DNA of 27,069 nt from Pseudanabaena sp. CAN_BIN31 (GCA_026785865.1 JAJAZG010000180.1:1-27069); one strand, 5' to 3'; shown: positions 13,901 through 22,118, numbered from the stretch's first letter. Numbers and translations: made by a program. Notes: a model not told the origin generated them from the letters alone.

Positions 13901-14271
13901 TTGAAGCGTATTTCCTCCATCTTGAACAAATTATTCAGGAATTCCCAAATATACGTTTTGTATCATTGACCAAGAAAACCTACAATGCAACGCAGGGTTA
14001 CATTGGCGGCTCAATTATTTTTGAAAATAACCACCGATTAGATTTTGTCGAGGTGAAAAACACAGATGTCAAACAGAAGCTAAAATATCGATACCATTAC
14101 ATGAATGAAGATCTAGTCATGATTTTTCGTTATGATAACGCTCCCCATCACATTGAAATTGCTACCTTTCCACATCACAAACATGAAGTAGATGATATTA
14201 GAGCAAGCAATGAACCCACTCTTTATGACGTACTTTTAGAAATCGCCCAAAAACAGCGAAGATTAGAGTAG
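13897..14271 (+). CDS. TumE-like (DUF6516-type) toxin candidate
   Basis: The protein has 124 residues, with its ATG overlapping the stop of the upstream gene. It has a helical start (MIEAYFLHLEQIIQEFP), strands with GGSIIFENNHRLDFVEV, KYRYHYMN, FRYDNAPHHIEIATFPHHKHE and TLYDVLLEIAQKQ. The PHH.I...FPHHKH segment and the gene pairing match the TumE/DUF6516 toxin family as I recall it; clustered histidines and tyrosines suggest a nuclease-like or nucleotide-modifying site, but the mechanism is not shown by the sequence. It looks complete. Family recognition is moderate; the two-gene arrangement is certain. Confidence 0.65.
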   Translation: MIEAYFLHLEQIIQEFPNIRFVSLTKKTYNATQGYIGGSIIFENNHRLDFVEVKNTDVKQKLKYRYHYMNEDLVMIFRYDNAPHHIEIATFPHHKHEVDDIRASNEPTLYDVLLEIAQKQRRLE

Positions 14272-14302
14272 CGATCGCCTGTGAGTTTATCGAGATCACT
14301 AG

Positions 14303-14336
14303 GCGATCGCCGTTATTTTGATGGTGATAAGCGATC
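14303..14336. repeat. HIP1-bounded GTTATTTTGATGGTGATA repeat overlapping a gene end
   Basis: This copy supplies the last codons and the TAA stop of the minus-strand gene 14313-14636. Other copies at 13444-13479 and 14683-14718 are intergenic. Confidence 0.75.
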
Positions 14337-14636
14337 TACAAGTTCTGAGAGGAGTTGATCATCTTCAAGTTCCCAATCTTCAGTATCTAAAATAGAAAAC
14401 TCGGTAAGTTCTGGATCATTAAGAAAGTCGTCAGCAGTTTTCAGAATGAATGGCGCAATGTATTGATTCCTCTGGGCTAAAGGCATCGCCGCTAGTTCTC
14501 GCAGAGATAGCTTAACAGCTTTAGGCAGAGTTTCGCGAAGGCGCTCTGTAAATTTAAGAACTTCCTGCTGTTTTGCGATTGGTAGCGATCGCAAATTTTG
14601 TAAGATGCTTTGCTCAATATTAGTTGTACTTTGCAT
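14313..14636 (-). CDS. Small antitoxin-like / DUF2281-type protein
   Basis: The protein has 107 residues from an ATG at 14636. The N-terminus (IEQSILQNLRSLPIAKQQEV, then LKFTERL) is the usual opening of a widespread cyanobacterial small-protein group related to DUF2281. It is followed by LSLRELAAMPLAQRNQYIAP and a very acidic stretch FLNDPELTEFSILDTEDWELEDD. Such proteins often sit before PIN or RelE toxins as antitoxins, but no toxin gene follows here: 14313 is succeeded on this strand by the unrelated TumE-like operon in opposite orientation. The last residues (DRLSPSK) are encoded by a HIP1-bounded repeat, so the original C-terminus may have been replaced. An orphan antitoxin is the best guess. 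Confidence 0.6.
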   Translation of the reverse strand: MQSTTNIEQSILQNLRSLPIAKQQEVLKFTERLRETLPKAVKLSLRELAAMPLAQRNQYIAPFILKTADDFLNDPELTEFSILDTEDWELEDDQLLSELVDRLSPSK

Positions 14637-15117
14637 AGGATTCTTTGTTGTGCTGATACATACTGAATTTATTCTACGCTAAGCGATCGCCTTTATTTTG
14701 ATGGTGATACGCGATCGCCACATCTAAAGCGCGATCGCTATATCAATACAAGCAATTGATTATTATCTAATCGTTTCTGTATTCTTCTCTTCGGTAATCT
14801 TCTACTCATTAGGCGATCGCTGACTTGTATCAAACTCTTATTTCTCAAGTTTGCAAATACATTCTGTATAACAAAACACATTTACAAACCAAGTTAATTC
14901 AACTAAGATAAAGTTATCTGAATCTTTCTATGAGATTTAATAGATATTTGTATGATCTCAAATTCGCAAAAAAAATTTACTCTCTTTCAGCAAAACAAGA
15001 ATACAGATGAGAGTGCGCTCTAAATTCTTCGACGAACTAACTGTTATGGTGTTTGACGTAGTAGTAATTTAGCGCAAAGTACGCTATAGCTTTTTGGATT
15101 TTATTATGTCTACCTAC
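14637..15117. other. 481-bp intergenic region without a credible gene
   Basis: Bases 14683-14738 carry two linked HIP1-bounded repeat units: the TTATTTTGATGGTGAT type followed by the CATCTAAAGC type. The remainder is AT-rich. A very short frame starting at the ATG of 15007 is not supported. No tRNA or convincing terminator is seen; a small stem TAGCG-N7-CGCTA lies at 15070-15086. Confidence 0.6.
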
Positions 15118-15921
15118 TTAATCAACTTTAAACTTGTTTCGCAATTGACTGCTGAACGCATCGATCGCCGTTACAACCACCAACAAAACCAACATCATCG
15201 TCATCGCTTTGTTATATTCAAAACCACGAATATAACTAACTAACTCGAAACCAATTCCCCCTGCACCGACTACGCCTAAAACGGAAGCAGCGCGAATGTT
15301 GTATTCAAACATATAGAGCGTATAACCAAGACAGAGGGGTAAAACTTGCGGGAATACACCATATTGAGCAATTTGCCACCATGAAGCGCGGCTGACTTGC
15401 AAAGATTCTAGCGATCGCTTATCGACAGACTCGATCGCCTCTTGATAGAACTTCGCTAAATAACCAATCGTATAAATTCCTAGAGCCAAAGTTCCCGCAG
15501 GCGCACCCAAGCCAGTCGCCGCCACAAAAAATAATCCTAAAATAATTGATGGAACTGAGCGAACAGCATTTTGAAGAAGATTGGCTAGCGATCGCAACCA
15601 AAATGGCGAAAGATTTTGGGCAGACAATAAGGCGATCGGCACTGAGAGAATTGCGCCAATTGTTGTTCCCAAAAGCGACATTTGCACAGTCTCAATCAAT
15701 GCCTTGATTGCCACATCTAAAATGCTCAAATCAGGCGGCCAAAGACGTGACAGAAAATCTGCCATGTAGGGCAGACTGGTCTGGAGTAATTTCAGATCGA
15801 CTTTTAAGCCTTTTAATGACCAGATATAAGCCCAACCTAAGCCGATAATTATTACAACTCTGATTAGCCAGATGTTATGACGACTAGAAGTATAGGCACG
15901 AATCCGATCAAGAAGTTTCAT
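15118..15921 (-). CDS. phnE: Phosphonate/phosphite-type ABC transporter permease
   Basis: The protein has 267 residues from an ATG at 15921, hydrophobic, with about six membrane segments. It has the family markers IKALIETVQMSLLGTTIGA, AVRSVPSIILGLFFVAATGLG, GYLAKFYQEAIE and GVVGAGGIGFELV, the last being the coupling loop that contacts the ATPase. This is PhnE, the inner-membrane channel for organophosphonates or phosphite. Its ATG shares a base with the phnC stop (TAATG), so it is translationally coupled to phnC. No C-P lyase or phosphite dehydrogenase gene is in the window, so the substrate cannot be told apart from family membership. Confidence 0.9.
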   Translation of the reverse strand: MKLLDRIRAYTSSRHNIWLIRVVIIIGLGWAYIWSLKGLKVDLKLLQTSLPYMADFLSRLWPPDLSILDVAIKALIETVQMSLLGTTIGAILSVPIALLSAQNLSPFWLRSLANLLQNAVRSVPSIILGLFFVAATGLGAPAGTLALGIYTIGYLAKFYQEAIESVDKRSLESLQVSRASWWQIAQYGVFPQVLPLCLGYTLYMFEYNIRAASVLGVVGAGGIGFELVSYIRGFEYNKAMTMMLVLLVVVTAIDAFSSQLRNKFKVD

Positions 15922-16700
15922 TAGGCGGCATTGACAGATGGAACTAGGGACAGATGTTGCAACTTGGCAAACTGTCTTTCCACATTTTGACAGTTCCCAT
16001 CATAACAGATCTGCCCTTCTTGAAGAACGATCGCCCGTTGAGCGTACTGAGCCGCCAGCGCCAGATCGTGCAGTACGACAACAACTGTCAATCCTTTGCG
16101 GTGCATTTCCTGTAGGCTACTCATCACTTGATTGACACCCGATATATCTAAACCCGTAGTTGGTTCATCGGCGAGCAAAATCTGGGGAGACTGGATCAAG
16201 GTACGCGCGATCGCCACGCGTTGGCGTTGACCACCGCTTAGTTGTCTCGCTTTTTGATAGATTTGTTCTTGCAGACCCATTTTTTGTAATAGCTGCTTAG
16301 CAATACGGCGATCGCGTTGCGGAAATCCCCACAAACTCTGCCATGTATTTAGTTCGCCGAGACAACCGCAGAGGACATTATCTAAACAAGAAAGTTGATC
16401 GACTAAGCCGCCGCCTTGCAAGAGAAAGCCCACATTTTTACGAACTTCATCAAGTTGCTTTGGTGTAACTGTAGACCCACAGATTTGAATTTCGCCTTGT
16501 TTGACAGGCACTAATCCCACCAGCGATCGCAAAAGTGTTGATTTTCCTGCGCCATTTAGTCCCAGCAGAGCTACAAATTCACCGCGATTAATTTGTAAAT
16601 CAATTCCATTTAAAATTGGACGTTTTAAAGTGGATTGATAAGCGGTGCGGAGATTGTGGCAGGCGATCGCTGGCGAATTATTTTCTGATAAAGGTTTCAT
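15921..16700 (-). CDS. phnC: Phosphonate/phosphite-type ABC transporter ATP-binding protein
   Basis: About 259 residues from the ATG at 16700; the frame extends to a TTG at 16709, which I consider less likely. Walker A is GLNGAGKST (47-55), the ABC signature is LSGGQRQRVAIA, Walker B is ILLADEPT, and the switch histidine is in VVVLHD. Length and order are standard for PhnC. The protein energises uptake with PhnE and receives substrate from PhnD. The phnD gene is upstream on the same strand, but 260 bp apart and separated by an inserted repeat, which may separate or attenuate expression of the two parts. Confidence 0.92.
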   Translation of the reverse strand: MKPLSENNSPAIACHNLRTAYQSTLKRPILNGIDLQINRGEFVALLGLNGAGKSTLLRSLVGLVPVKQGEIQICGSTVTPKQLDEVRKNVGFLLQGGGLVDQLSCLDNVLCGCLGELNTWQSLWGFPQRDRRIAKQLLQKMGLQEQIYQKARQLSGGQRQRVAIARTLIQSPQILLADEPTTGLDISGVNQVMSSLQEMHRKGLTVVVVLHDLALAAQYAQRAIVLQEGQICYDGNCQNVERQFAKLQHLSLVPSVNAA

Positions 16701-16755
16701 AATTTTCAAGTTCTAATCTCGGCATATCAACATCTATTTTTTGCCTAGCGAAGCT

Positions 16756-16951
16756 GCCCTCACCCCCCTCTCCCGTAGGCAGCTACGGTGTACACACAAC
16801 TAAGGTGATTTCTAAAATCTTATCAATAACCCCTCCCTAGCCCTCCCCTTGCAAAGGGGAGGGAACAAGATTTCTGGTTTTCCCCCTTTGCAAGGGGGAA
16901 TTAAAGGGGGTTTTGAGAAGTAGCCTGCGGGAGAGGGGCTAGGGGTGAGGG
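16756..16951. repeat. Nested intergenic repeat between phnD and phnC
   Basis: The outer arms CCCTCACCCCCCTCTCCCGT (from 16757) and GCGGGAGAGGGGCTAGGGGT (within 16923-16951) are an imperfect inverted pair. Between them lies a second, different palindromic unit (16828-16863, CTCCCCTTGCAAAGGGGAGG core; 16881-16913, CCCCCTTTGCAAGGGGG core). Both types are familiar as short non-coding repeats in cyanobacterial genomes. The arrangement suggests one inserted into the other. Confidence 0.75.
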
Positions 16952-16960
16952 TCTTAGAAA

Positions 16961-17959
16961 CTAAGGCTTGAGTCCTGCTCTCGTAATTGCGGTACGCATA
17001 GTCGCCAAATGCTGCTCGTGATCGACTTTGACTAGCTGCGTGGAGTTGTAGAGACTACGGAATAACTCGCTATTCTCTGGTTCATTCAGTTTCAAAAAAG
17101 CATTAATCAACTTTTCGCGCAGATCCGCAGGCACACTGTCATCAATGGCGATACCGTGGGCTGGCACATTGGGAACTGTTTGCAATACCCGCAATTTTTT
17201 ACCCTCTTCAGCCGTGATCCAAGGTGGCAGCAATGCATATTCAGAAACTGCGGCTACATCGGCTTGATCGCGCAACACTGCTTGCAAAGCGCTACTATAA
17301 CCGTCCCCATAGGTAACTTTCCCAAAAAACTTTTCTAAGCGATCGGGCCCATCGACAAACTTGAGTCCCACCAATTCACTGACTGGAAAAATGAATCCTG
17401 AACCAGAGGAACGGGAAGTAAACGCCATGCGCTTACCTCGCAACTGTTCTAAAGTTTGTTGAGGATTTGCCAAAGTCTTGAGAGGACTATCTTCTGGCAC
17501 GACAAAGATCGAATTATAAGATTTCCCGCCCGAATAGTCAGCCCGAACTTCGGCTAAGTACATTTTTGCACCCGACAGTTGTTCCGCCTTGAGAGCGGCT
17601 CGACCACTGACAAAAGCGACATTGGCACGATTAGATTTCAGGGCTTCGACAGACGCAGTTTCATCGCCGATCGCCCCCTTGACAGGAATACCAATTTCTT
17701 TTGATAAAATTGCCGAAACTTGATCAACTTTACTTTGCAAATCTTTAGTATCACGGCGAGTTGCAAAGGCGATCGTAATTTCCTTGATCGGAGCCTGTGC
17801 TACTTCAGGTTTAGCATCTTTGGCTTGGTCTTTGGCAGGACTGGGCTGAGCCGCATTAGGCGGGTTTTGAGTGTTTTCAGTACAAGCAGTCAAGCTTACT
17901 AGAGATATTAATCCTACAACCACAGCAAGATTACGAGGCGAAAATAGAGTTTTTTTCAT
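16961..17959 (-). CDS. phnD: Phosphonate/phosphite-type ABC transporter substrate-binding lipoprotein
   Basis: The protein has 332 residues from the ATG at 17959. The frame continues to a TTG at 18004, but only the ATG gives a proper lipoprotein signal: basic MKKTLFSPRN, a hydrophobic core, and lipobox LTAC with Cys26 as the lipidated residue. A Pro/Ala/Lys linker follows, then the binding domain: ITIAFATRRDTKDLQSKVDQ, FVSGRAAL, YNSIFVVPEDSP, the family marker TSRSSGSGFIFPVSEL, and ALQAVLRDQADVAAVSEYAL. This is the PhnD/PtxB/phosphate-phosphite-phosphonate binding family, located on the outer face of the plasma membrane. Which of these ligands it prefers cannot be read by eye. It is the first gene of the phnDCE cluster. 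Confidence 0.92.
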   Translation of the reverse strand: MKKTLFSPRNLAVVVGLISLVSLTACTENTQNPPNAAQPSPAKDQAKDAKPEVAQAPIKEITIAFATRRDTKDLQSKVDQVSAILSKEIGIPVKGAIGDETASVEALKSNRANVAFVSGRAALKAEQLSGAKMYLAEVRADYSGGKSYNSIFVVPEDSPLKTLANPQQTLEQLRGKRMAFTSRSSGSGFIFPVSELVGLKFVDGPDRLEKFFGKVTYGDGYSSALQAVLRDQADVAAVSEYALLPPWITAEEGKKLRVLQTVPNVPAHGIAIDDSVPADLREKLINAFLKLNEPENSELFRSLYNSTQLVKVDHEQHLATMRTAITRAGLKP

Positions 17960-18018
17960 TAATTTTTTGGAAATGGTCAATACACTAAGGAGAATTACTT
18001 GCAATAACTAATGAAAAT

Positions 18019-18048
18019 ACTTTAAGCTTATTTGAGAATAAAAGTCAA
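18019..18048 (-). promoter_or_regulatory. Candidate phnD promoter
   Basis: On the minus strand TTGACT (18048-18043) and TAAAGT (18024-18019) are separated by 18 bp, about 60 bp upstream of the phnD ATG. The -35 is close to consensus and the -10 is poor. Confidence 0.4.
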
Positions 18049-18088
18049 TAGTCTAGAAAATTTTTTTGATTTTGGTAAGCCTTAATAA

Positions 18089-18102
18089 ACTGTAAATACA
18101 GT
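18089..18102. promoter_or_regulatory. Inverted repeat ACTGTA-AA-TACAGT in the phnD/DUF58 divergent region
   Basis: This is a perfect 6-bp inverted repeat with a 2-bp centre between two divergently transcribed genes, 40 bp upstream of the phnD -35. The flanks have Pho-box-like TTA elements (CTTAATAA, AAACGTAA at about 11-bp spacing), but the match to the cyanobacterial PhoB box is weak. Confidence 0.3.
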
Positions 18103-18200
18103 AAACGTAAGCTTCCCATCTGTCTTGTCAAGCAGATATATCAAAATCGTGATCAACCCAATCGCTTTATTTATGCGCTAGAATAATCCCAAAAACCTAT

Positions 18201-19469
18201 ATGTCAACTAGCTCAAGCGATCGCCCGCAACGTATTTCTAAACCCAAGCGCCCATCCAAGATTAAACGCTTTTTTAAATGGTTAGAATGGCGATTTGCGA
18301 CACCAGAATTTATTGGGGGAATGTATACTTTCTTTACGGTGTTCTTCTTTATGGCGGCGACTAACACGCTTTCGGGATGGCTGTATGTGATTAGTGGCGT
18401 GAGTTTTTCGTTGCTGATTGTGGGAGCGGTGATGCCAAAACGATTGCTGGCGGAAATGGTGGTGGTGCGATCGCAGATCGATCCTGTCAGCGTCGGGGAT
18501 GATCTATGGATTGATTTGACGATTCAGAATACGGGACGAACTGAGAAGCGATTGATGGAAGTTCGGGATATTTTGCCAGAAAATCTCTCCAATATTTTGC
18601 AGCAAGATGTGGTGATTGAATTGATTGCGCCACTTCAAGAATATAACTGGAAGTATGAAGCGAAAACCACTAAGCGCGGCGTATTTTTGTTTAGATCGAC
18701 CGAAATCGCTACTTCCAGCCCCTTGGGCTTATTTCGCAGTCGGCGTATTTGTCCATCAGGGCAGAAAGCGATCGTTTATCCGACAGTGTTACCTCTTGAG
18801 CGATGTCCATTGGTCGATCAATTAGGGCTTGATACGAGTCCGCGCCAATATAGCGATCAACATAACTACAGTAATGCGACAGAAGGTTTAACCAAAACTC
18901 TACGCCCCTATCGCTGGGGCGATCCGACCAGATTAATCCATTGGCGGACGAGTGCTAAGTTTGGCGAATTGCGAGTAAGGGAATTGGAAGTAACTATCGG
19001 TGGTCAAGAAGTGGCGATCGCCTTAGATAATTCCGCAGGATGGGAGCCAGCCGCCTTTGAAGAAGCAGTAGTGGCGGCGGCTTCGCTCTACTTCTATGCT
19101 CAGAAAGCGAAGTTGAGTGTCAGGCTCTGGACAAATGATACAGGAATAGTCCAAAGCGATCGCGCTGTATTAGAAGCTTTAGCGGCGGTGAATATTTCGA
19201 CTGATTCCGCACCAGATCTGCTCAAAGATATGCCTGATTTACCTGTAGTATGGCTTTCCCACAGCAACGACAGTATCGCCTATTTGCCCCTCGGAAGTCG
19301 TTGGGTATTATGGCAATCTTTAGGGGAATCTTCTGCACAAGTATCTGGATCTAATCAGCGATCGCTTGGTTTAACGATTGAAACTATGCCTGATGCCGAT
19401 GATTTGAGTTACAAGTCTTTGCGATCGCAACTTCAGGAATATCTCTCGACAGCGACTACTTCTCTTTAA
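18201..19469 (+). CDS. DUF58 domain membrane protein
   Basis: The protein has 422 residues from an ATG. A basic N-terminus (KPKRPSKIKRFFKW) is followed by two membrane spans at about 37-55 and 60-78, and then a mainly soluble part with GLFRSRRICPSGQKAIVYPT and the DUF58 signature LRPYRWGDPTRLIHWRTSAK, GELRVRELE and VAIALDN. DUF58 proteins typically accompany MoxR ATPases and von Willebrand A-domain proteins, and are thought to help assemble envelope or enzyme complexes; no MoxR gene is adjacent here. The protein has normal length and no sign of damage. It is read divergently from phnD, but no functional link is evident. Confidence 0.9.
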   Translation: MSTSSSDRPQRISKPKRPSKIKRFFKWLEWRFATPEFIGGMYTFFTVFFFMAATNTLSGWLYVISGVSFSLLIVGAVMPKRLLAEMVVVRSQIDPVSVGDDLWIDLTIQNTGRTEKRLMEVRDILPENLSNILQQDVVIELIAPLQEYNWKYEAKTTKRGVFLFRSTEIATSSPLGLFRSRRICPSGQKAIVYPTVLPLERCPLVDQLGLDTSPRQYSDQHNYSNATEGLTKTLRPYRWGDPTRLIHWRTSAKFGELRVRELEVTIGGQEVAIALDNSAGWEPAAFEEAVVAAASLYFYAQKAKLSVRLWTNDTGIVQSDRAVLEALAAVNISTDSAPDLLKDMPDLPVVWLSHSNDSIAYLPLGSRWVLWQSLGESSAQVSGSNQRSLGLTIETMPDADDLSYKSLRSQLQEYLSTATTSL

Positions 19470-19722
19470 TTTACGATAAAAATCGCAAAGTAGCGCGATC
19501 GCTATCTGGCTAACTCATTTGGAAAGGCTGCTACTAAAAGATTACAGCTATTTGAATAAATTTCGCAGTAAGTAATCTTTTGATAATCTAAAGACCATAA
19601 ATCCTTAACCGAAGCATTTAGTTTCTCATAGTACACTTGGCTTAGTTAACTTTGACTTGGTGATTTTATTTTGGGAATGTGCGATCTCTTAACTTACTAA
19701 GCTTCTCAAAACTACAACATTT

Positions 19723-19962
19723 TTATTTTAGATACAGACCGAGATAATCTACAGGGACTATAACTTTATGGCTACGATCACACAATTGTACTTTAACTCT
19801 ACCACCCCAGATGCTAAACACTGGTTCAGGAAGTACAAGCCCCAGCATCGGTTCAGGCTTATTTGCTCTTGTAGGAGGAACAACCAGCGCTTTTGTTAGT
19901 GGTGATGCAAACGGAGGTTCTACAGATCCTTTAATAGGTGATGATTCTGGTTTAAACACCAC
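19723..19962 (-). CDS. Short ORF downstream of pncB, uncertain
   Basis: The frame gives 79 residues from a GTG; an open stretch before it is in the same frame as pncB and begins right after the pncB stop at 20002-20004. It is Pro-rich at first (EPPFASPLTKALVVPPTRAN) and ends with a protein-like stretch FSIWGGRVKVQLCDRSHKVI, then VPVDYLGLYLK. There is no clear ribosome binding site. It may be a real small protein, a former C-terminal extension of pncB cut off by a stop codon, or chance. Confidence 0.3.
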   Translation of the reverse strand: MVFKPESSPIKGSVEPPFASPLTKALVVPPTRANKPEPMLGLVLPEPVFSIWGGRVKVQLCDRSHKVIVPVDYLGLYLK

Positions 19963-20001
19963 AGGTTTATGAGTTTTCTTTTGTCTAGCTACATGAGATG
20001 A

Positions 20002-21360
20002 TTATTGATGTAGCAATACTTCAGCGATCGCTACATTCATCGCCTGAAGTTCAGTAATACTGCGAACTGCTTGTGGTAGAGACTTCACAGAATTACGAGT
20101 ACGTTGCGCGATCGCATCTAAATCATCAAGGGACTTCAATAACTCGCCATTGTGCATGATGCATTCTAATAGAGGTTGCTCATTAGATTGTGGAAGTTCA
20201 GAAATATGGGTAAGGCGATCGCCTGTGATGATTCCGTTCTCAAAACTGCGCCAGATTTGTTTGCGTCCTGAGATCGTTTGTTTACCACTTGATTTTTTGG
20301 AAACAGGGATATTATTGATTTCTACTAATTTATAAACGCCATTGACGGGCGCACCTGTGACTAATTTTGTGCCGATGCCATAGCCATCAATGGGCGCTCC
20401 TAATGCTTTGAATCGCAAGATCTCCGCCTCGTCAATGTCCCCACTGGCAAAGATTTCAGTATCAGGAAGGAGTATTTTTACTTCTTTGGATAGCGCCGCA
20501 ATATCACCTGAATCAATGCGAATTCCTTTAACTTGCATTTCGCCAGACTTGACCTTTTTGGCAAGATTACGGGCGGCGGCGATCGTGTCGAAGGTATCGA
20601 TTAATAAAGCACTGTTAGGGAAAACTTCAAGGAAAGCGCTAAAGGCTTGGGCTTCACTTCCTTCGGTTGCGTTTATTGCCATGACTAGCGCATGTGCCAT
20701 CGTGCCGCTCGGTTTTCTTCCTAGTTTGAGTGCAGCTAATACATTGGAAGTCGCGTCCATTCCTGCTGCCAGTGCTGCTCTCGCTGCCCAAAGTGAAGCT
20801 TGCGGACTGAAGGCGCGGCGCGTGCCAAATTCTAAAAGAGTAATGCGATCGCCTGCTGCATCACGCATTCTCGCGGCTTTGGTGGCAATTAGAGTTTGAT
20901 AGTTGATGGTGTTTAATAGATAGGTTTCCACTAATTGCGCTTGCCAAAGTGGAGCTTCGATTCTTAAAAAAGGTTCGTTGGCAAATAGTACGGTTCCTTC
21001 TGGTACTGCCCAGAGATCCCCTTCAAAGCGGAAATTTTTTAATAATTCCCAAAAGCGGCGATCGGCGTTGGCGAAGATTCCTGTGGCTTGCAGCGCTTCA
21101 ATTTGCTCTGAGGTGAAATGAATATTTTGCAAGTATTCCACTGCTTGCGCTAAGCCCATCGCGATTAGGTAGCCAAATCCATCAGGAAGACGGCGCACAA
21201 ATAATTCAAAGCTGGCGCGATCGCGATCGCATCCTTCGCTTACATAGCAAGCACCCATCGTCAGTTGATAAAGATCGGTGAGCAGCCCATACTCATCGGT
21301 CGCAATATTTAATGTGTTGGACTTCAGGCTTGCCGCAGGGGAAGAAATTATAGCGCTCAT
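20002..21360 (-). CDS. pncB: Nicotinate phosphoribosyltransferase
   Basis: The protein has 452 residues from an ATG at 21360. It has LLTDLYQLTMGACY, FELFVRRLPDGFGYLIAMGL, NEPFLRIEAPLWQAQLVETY, LLEFGTRRAF, GTMAHALVMA, and later GIRIDSGDIAAL and FASGDIDE. These are the successive conserved blocks of NAPRTase, with the histidine in GTMAHA being the one phosphorylated in the bacterial enzyme and the DSGD block binding the substrate. It converts nicotinate, PRPP and ATP to nicotinate mononucleotide, the entry of the Preiss-Handler NAD pathway. The length is normal. A well-formed promoter lies upstream. Confidence 0.93.
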   Translation of the reverse strand: MSAIISSPAASLKSNTLNIATDEYGLLTDLYQLTMGACYVSEGCDRDRASFELFVRRLPDGFGYLIAMGLAQAVEYLQNIHFTSEQIEALQATGIFANADRRFWELLKNFRFEGDLWAVPEGTVLFANEPFLRIEAPLWQAQLVETYLLNTINYQTLIATKAARMRDAAGDRITLLEFGTRRAFSPQASLWAARAALAAGMDATSNVLAALKLGRKPSGTMAHALVMAINATEGSEAQAFSAFLEVFPNSALLIDTFDTIAAARNLAKKVKSGEMQVKGIRIDSGDIAALSKEVKILLPDTEIFASGDIDEAEILRFKALGAPIDGYGIGTKLVTGAPVNGVYKLVEINNIPVSKKSSGKQTISGRKQIWRSFENGIITGDRLTHISELPQSNEQPLLECIMHNGELLKSLDDLDAIAQRTRNSVKSLPQAVRSITELQAMNVAIAEVLLHQ

Positions 21361-21392
21361 GACTTTGGTGGGTTAGAGGCTGGTATGTTTTT

Positions 21393-21437
21393 ATTATAGT
21401 TGTTTTCACCAAAATTGCAAATATATTTTATGGTGAA
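21393..21437 (-). promoter_or_regulatory. pncB promoter with overlapping inverted repeat
   Basis: On the minus strand TTTGCA (21421-21416), a 17-bp spacer and TATAAT (21398-21393) form a good sigma-70-type promoter 33 bp upstream of the ATG. The arms TTCACCA (21405-21411) and TGGTGAA (21431-21437) flank the -35 box and could form an operator. Confidence 0.5.
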
Positions 21438-21473
21438 TTACATAATATATAACTTGCTTGCTCTTCACAATTT

Positions 21474-22019
21474 TTATGCTCGAAACGAAAAATTAGCGTG
21501 AATATTCCATTTTTGTTGATCATGTGCCAATAGTGTCAGAGCGATCGCCTCAAACTCAAAATAAATTTGGCGATCGCGCAATTCTGCCCAAGCCTCATTA
21601 AAAAATCTATCTATCATATTCAAGGAGCTAATGGTCATATGTGGCACAAAAGGTCTGTGGGCATAGGGATCAGCAAGATCGATATTTTTAGTAAGTGTGG
21701 ATGTGAGGTCACTGTACATACTTTGGAGAATTGGGTTAGGTGCGACATTGAGATAAATGACGCGAGGAGCAAAAGCGGCAAATCCTGATAAGTTGATCGC
21801 GAAATGCGATCGCGTTTTAGCAAATTTTTCTAGTTCTATTTGTAATGGTTCAAGGCGATCGCTTGACAAGTCAAATGGAGCGATTAGGGTAATGTGCGGT
21901 GGTGATTTGGTTGCGGCTTTGTTATTGGTGTAGCGATCGCGAAAATAGTTTTGGATTTGGATAACTTCAGTTTGAATTGCATCAGGTGGCAATATTGCGA
22001 TAAAAAATCTTTGGTTCAT
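21474..22019 (-). CDS. 2'-5' RNA ligase / 2H phosphoesterase family protein
   Basis: About 181 residues from the ATG at 22019, which has GAGGA eight bases upstream; a TTG at 22034 is possible but less good. The two HxT motifs that define the 2H superfamily are both present: H42-I-T44 in SPPHITLIAPF and H127-M-T129 in FVPHMTISSL, about 85 residues apart as expected. The first half begins QRFFIAILPPDAIQ, as ThpR/LigT proteins do. Such enzymes hydrolyse or form 2'-5' or cyclic phosphodiester bonds in RNA or nucleotides; the natural substrate of bacterial members is usually unknown. Nothing in the neighbours narrows this. Confidence 0.88.
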   Translation of the reverse strand: MNQRFFIAILPPDAIQTEVIQIQNYFRDRYTNNKAATKSPPHITLIAPFDLSSDRLEPLQIELEKFAKTRSHFAINLSGFAAFAPRVIYLNVAPNPILQSMYSDLTSTLTKNIDLADPYAHRPFVPHMTISSLNMIDRFFNEAWAELRDRQIYFEFEAIALTLLAHDQQKWNIHANFSFRA

Positions 22020-22118
22020 CTCGATTTTCCTCAATATCCCTTAAAAAGGCGTTAATATACTTGAAACATAGAATATTTATGTCTCTATATTTTTACTTCA
22101 GTCAGTTTTAACACTTAC

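Noticed and set aside
15070..15086. Stem TAGCG-N7-CGCTA as terminator of phnE
   Set aside because: It is short and the T-tract follows on the plus strand, the wrong side for the minus-strand operon.
19876..19900. AACAAC-containing stretch considered as a DGR template repeat
   Set aside because: It shares no flanking sequence with the RGGSW...GFRVV codons at 12288-12392.
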